This document shows, piece by piece, positions 6,937 through 7,468 of a stretch of 7,468 bases of DNA. The position numbers were made by a program, and so were the translations under genes. Positions within the stretch are counted from its first letter, which is position 1; the number at the start of each line of letters is the position of its first letter. Source of the stretch: an uncultured Prochlorococcus sp. (GTDB lineage Bacteria; Cyanobacteriota; Cyanobacteriia; PCC-6307; Cyanobiaceae). The notes beneath the pieces are model-generated. The model saw only the letters and a list, made by a program, of their open reading frames with translations, did no database searches and was not told the origin of the DNA. The DNA lies in the NCBI GenBank assembly GCA_913041805.1, contig CAJWIZ010000028.1:1-7468 (forward strand), in the 5' to 3' direction.

Positions 6937-7329
6937 ATGAAAAAAGTCGTAACTGGTTATTGGCCTCTTACTTGGATAGGTTTACTCGCTAATGTTGCAG
7001 TACTGCCATGTATTGGATTGGTAGCTTTTAATAATCCAGATTTGCCTTTGGTTAATTTTATTCTGGCCATAAGTCTTGCTTGGCCTGCTGCGATTGTTGG
7101 AATTGTTGCTTCTGCAGGTCTACTCGCTGAGAGGAAATGGGGAGTTATTTTAGCAATAGTTGCATTGTCAATGACCCTTGCAGGAACATTGCCCTATGGG
7201 ATTGTTAGGTTGGTTAGAGAGGGTGACATCTTTGGTTTAAGTGGATTGTCATTTCTTATTGCCATTTCAAACCTTCTGGCTTTGATTTATTGGTGCCGAC
7301 CTTCTCATAGGCGAGGAGTAAGACTTTGA
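6937..7329 (+). CDS. Small four-helix membrane protein of unknown function
   Basis: I do not recognise a named family. The 130-aa product is strongly hydrophobic with four likely membrane helices at about residues 11-31, 38-63, 68-92 and 99-119. The N-terminus (MKK), the loop after helix two (AERKW) and the C-terminal tail (RPSHRRGVRL) are basic, which fits both ends inside the cytoplasm. Against this, the loop after helix three (RLVREGD) also carries two arginines on what would be the outer side. There are no catalytic or metal motifs. The ATG at 6937 was chosen over the adjacent TTG at 6934; no clear ribosome site precedes either. It follows the UPF0045 gene by 96 bases, so it may or may not share its transcript. 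Unbroken hydrophobic organisation over 130 codons supports a real gene. Confidence 0.7.
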   Translation: MKKVVTGYWPLTWIGLLANVAVLPCIGLVAFNNPDLPLVNFILAISLAWPAAIVGIVASAGLLAERKWGVILAIVALSMTLAGTLPYGIVRLVREGDIFGLSGLSFLIAISNLLALIYWCRPSHRRGVRL

Positions 7330-7382
7330 CTTAATTACTGTTGGCAAATTAATCACCTTAAATCTAATTATGTAACGAAAAT

Positions 7383-7466
7383 ATGATTTTAATTACAAAA
7401 TCTCCTAAAAAGGTTATTGGATTAGATGGTTATGGTATAAAGATAACTAAACAAGAAATTATTTAA
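7383..7466 (+). pseudogene. RibA-like (GTP cyclohydrolase II) C-terminal fragment
   Basis: This 27-codon frame reads LITKSPKKVIGLDGYGIKIT across its middle. That closely resembles the conserved segment near the end of GTP cyclohydrolase II (RibA/RibBA), usually of the form LLTNNPxKxxxLxxYGLxVxER. The usual TNNP is changed to TKSP, and the frame stops where the enzyme would continue for about 20-40 residues. An in-frame TAA at 7365-7367 leaves no room for the catalytic domain, and there is no good ribosome site. It is therefore most likely a decayed remnant of a duplicated ribA. The alternatives are chance similarity or a tiny unknown gene. The stop overlaps a final ATG (TAATG, 7464-7468) at the window edge, where another gene may begin. 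Confidence 0.4.
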
Positions 7467-7468
7467 TG

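Overview
The window looks like a piece of a marine picocyanobacterial chromosome, most likely a low-light type Prochlorococcus. The basis is AT-rich coding sequence with little intergenic space, a plant/cyanobacterial CrtL-type lycopene cyclase, a GH57/DUF1957 glucan branching enzyme, and small unknown proteins of the kind found in these genomes. The genus is inferred from these features and was not checked by any search.

Layout: (1) 1-1407, the 3' part of a type IIA topoisomerase A subunit, read as gyrA, open at the left edge. (2) 1404-2645, a lycopene cyclase (crtL, probably the beta type), overlapping gyrA by 4 bases and apparently starting at TTG. (3) 2632-4197, minus strand, a GH57 alpha-glucan branching enzyme, convergent with crtL and overlapping it by 14 bases. 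(4) 4198-4547, the only long gap. It separates two divergent genes and holds a 17-base palindrome, a short reading frame rich in branched-chain residues and small alternative inverted repeats. (5) 4548-6170, complete leuA (2-isopropylmalate synthase). (6) 6267-7329, three small plus-strand genes: an 80-aa protein of unknown function, a UPF0045/MTH1187-type thiamine-binding-like protein, and a four-helix membrane protein. (7) 7330-7468, AT-rich sequence with a 27-codon frame that resembles a short segment near the C-terminus of GTP cyclohydrolase II (RibA) and looks like a gene remnant.

The genes are mostly core housekeeping functions: DNA supercoiling, carotenoid ring formation, glycogen branching and leucine synthesis. 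They do not form one pathway. I see no CRISPR array, tRNA, rRNA, insertion sequence or phage gene, and no convincing new multi-gene system. The parts most worth a second look are the RibA-like fragment at the right edge, the leuA upstream region, and the gyrA-crtL junction.
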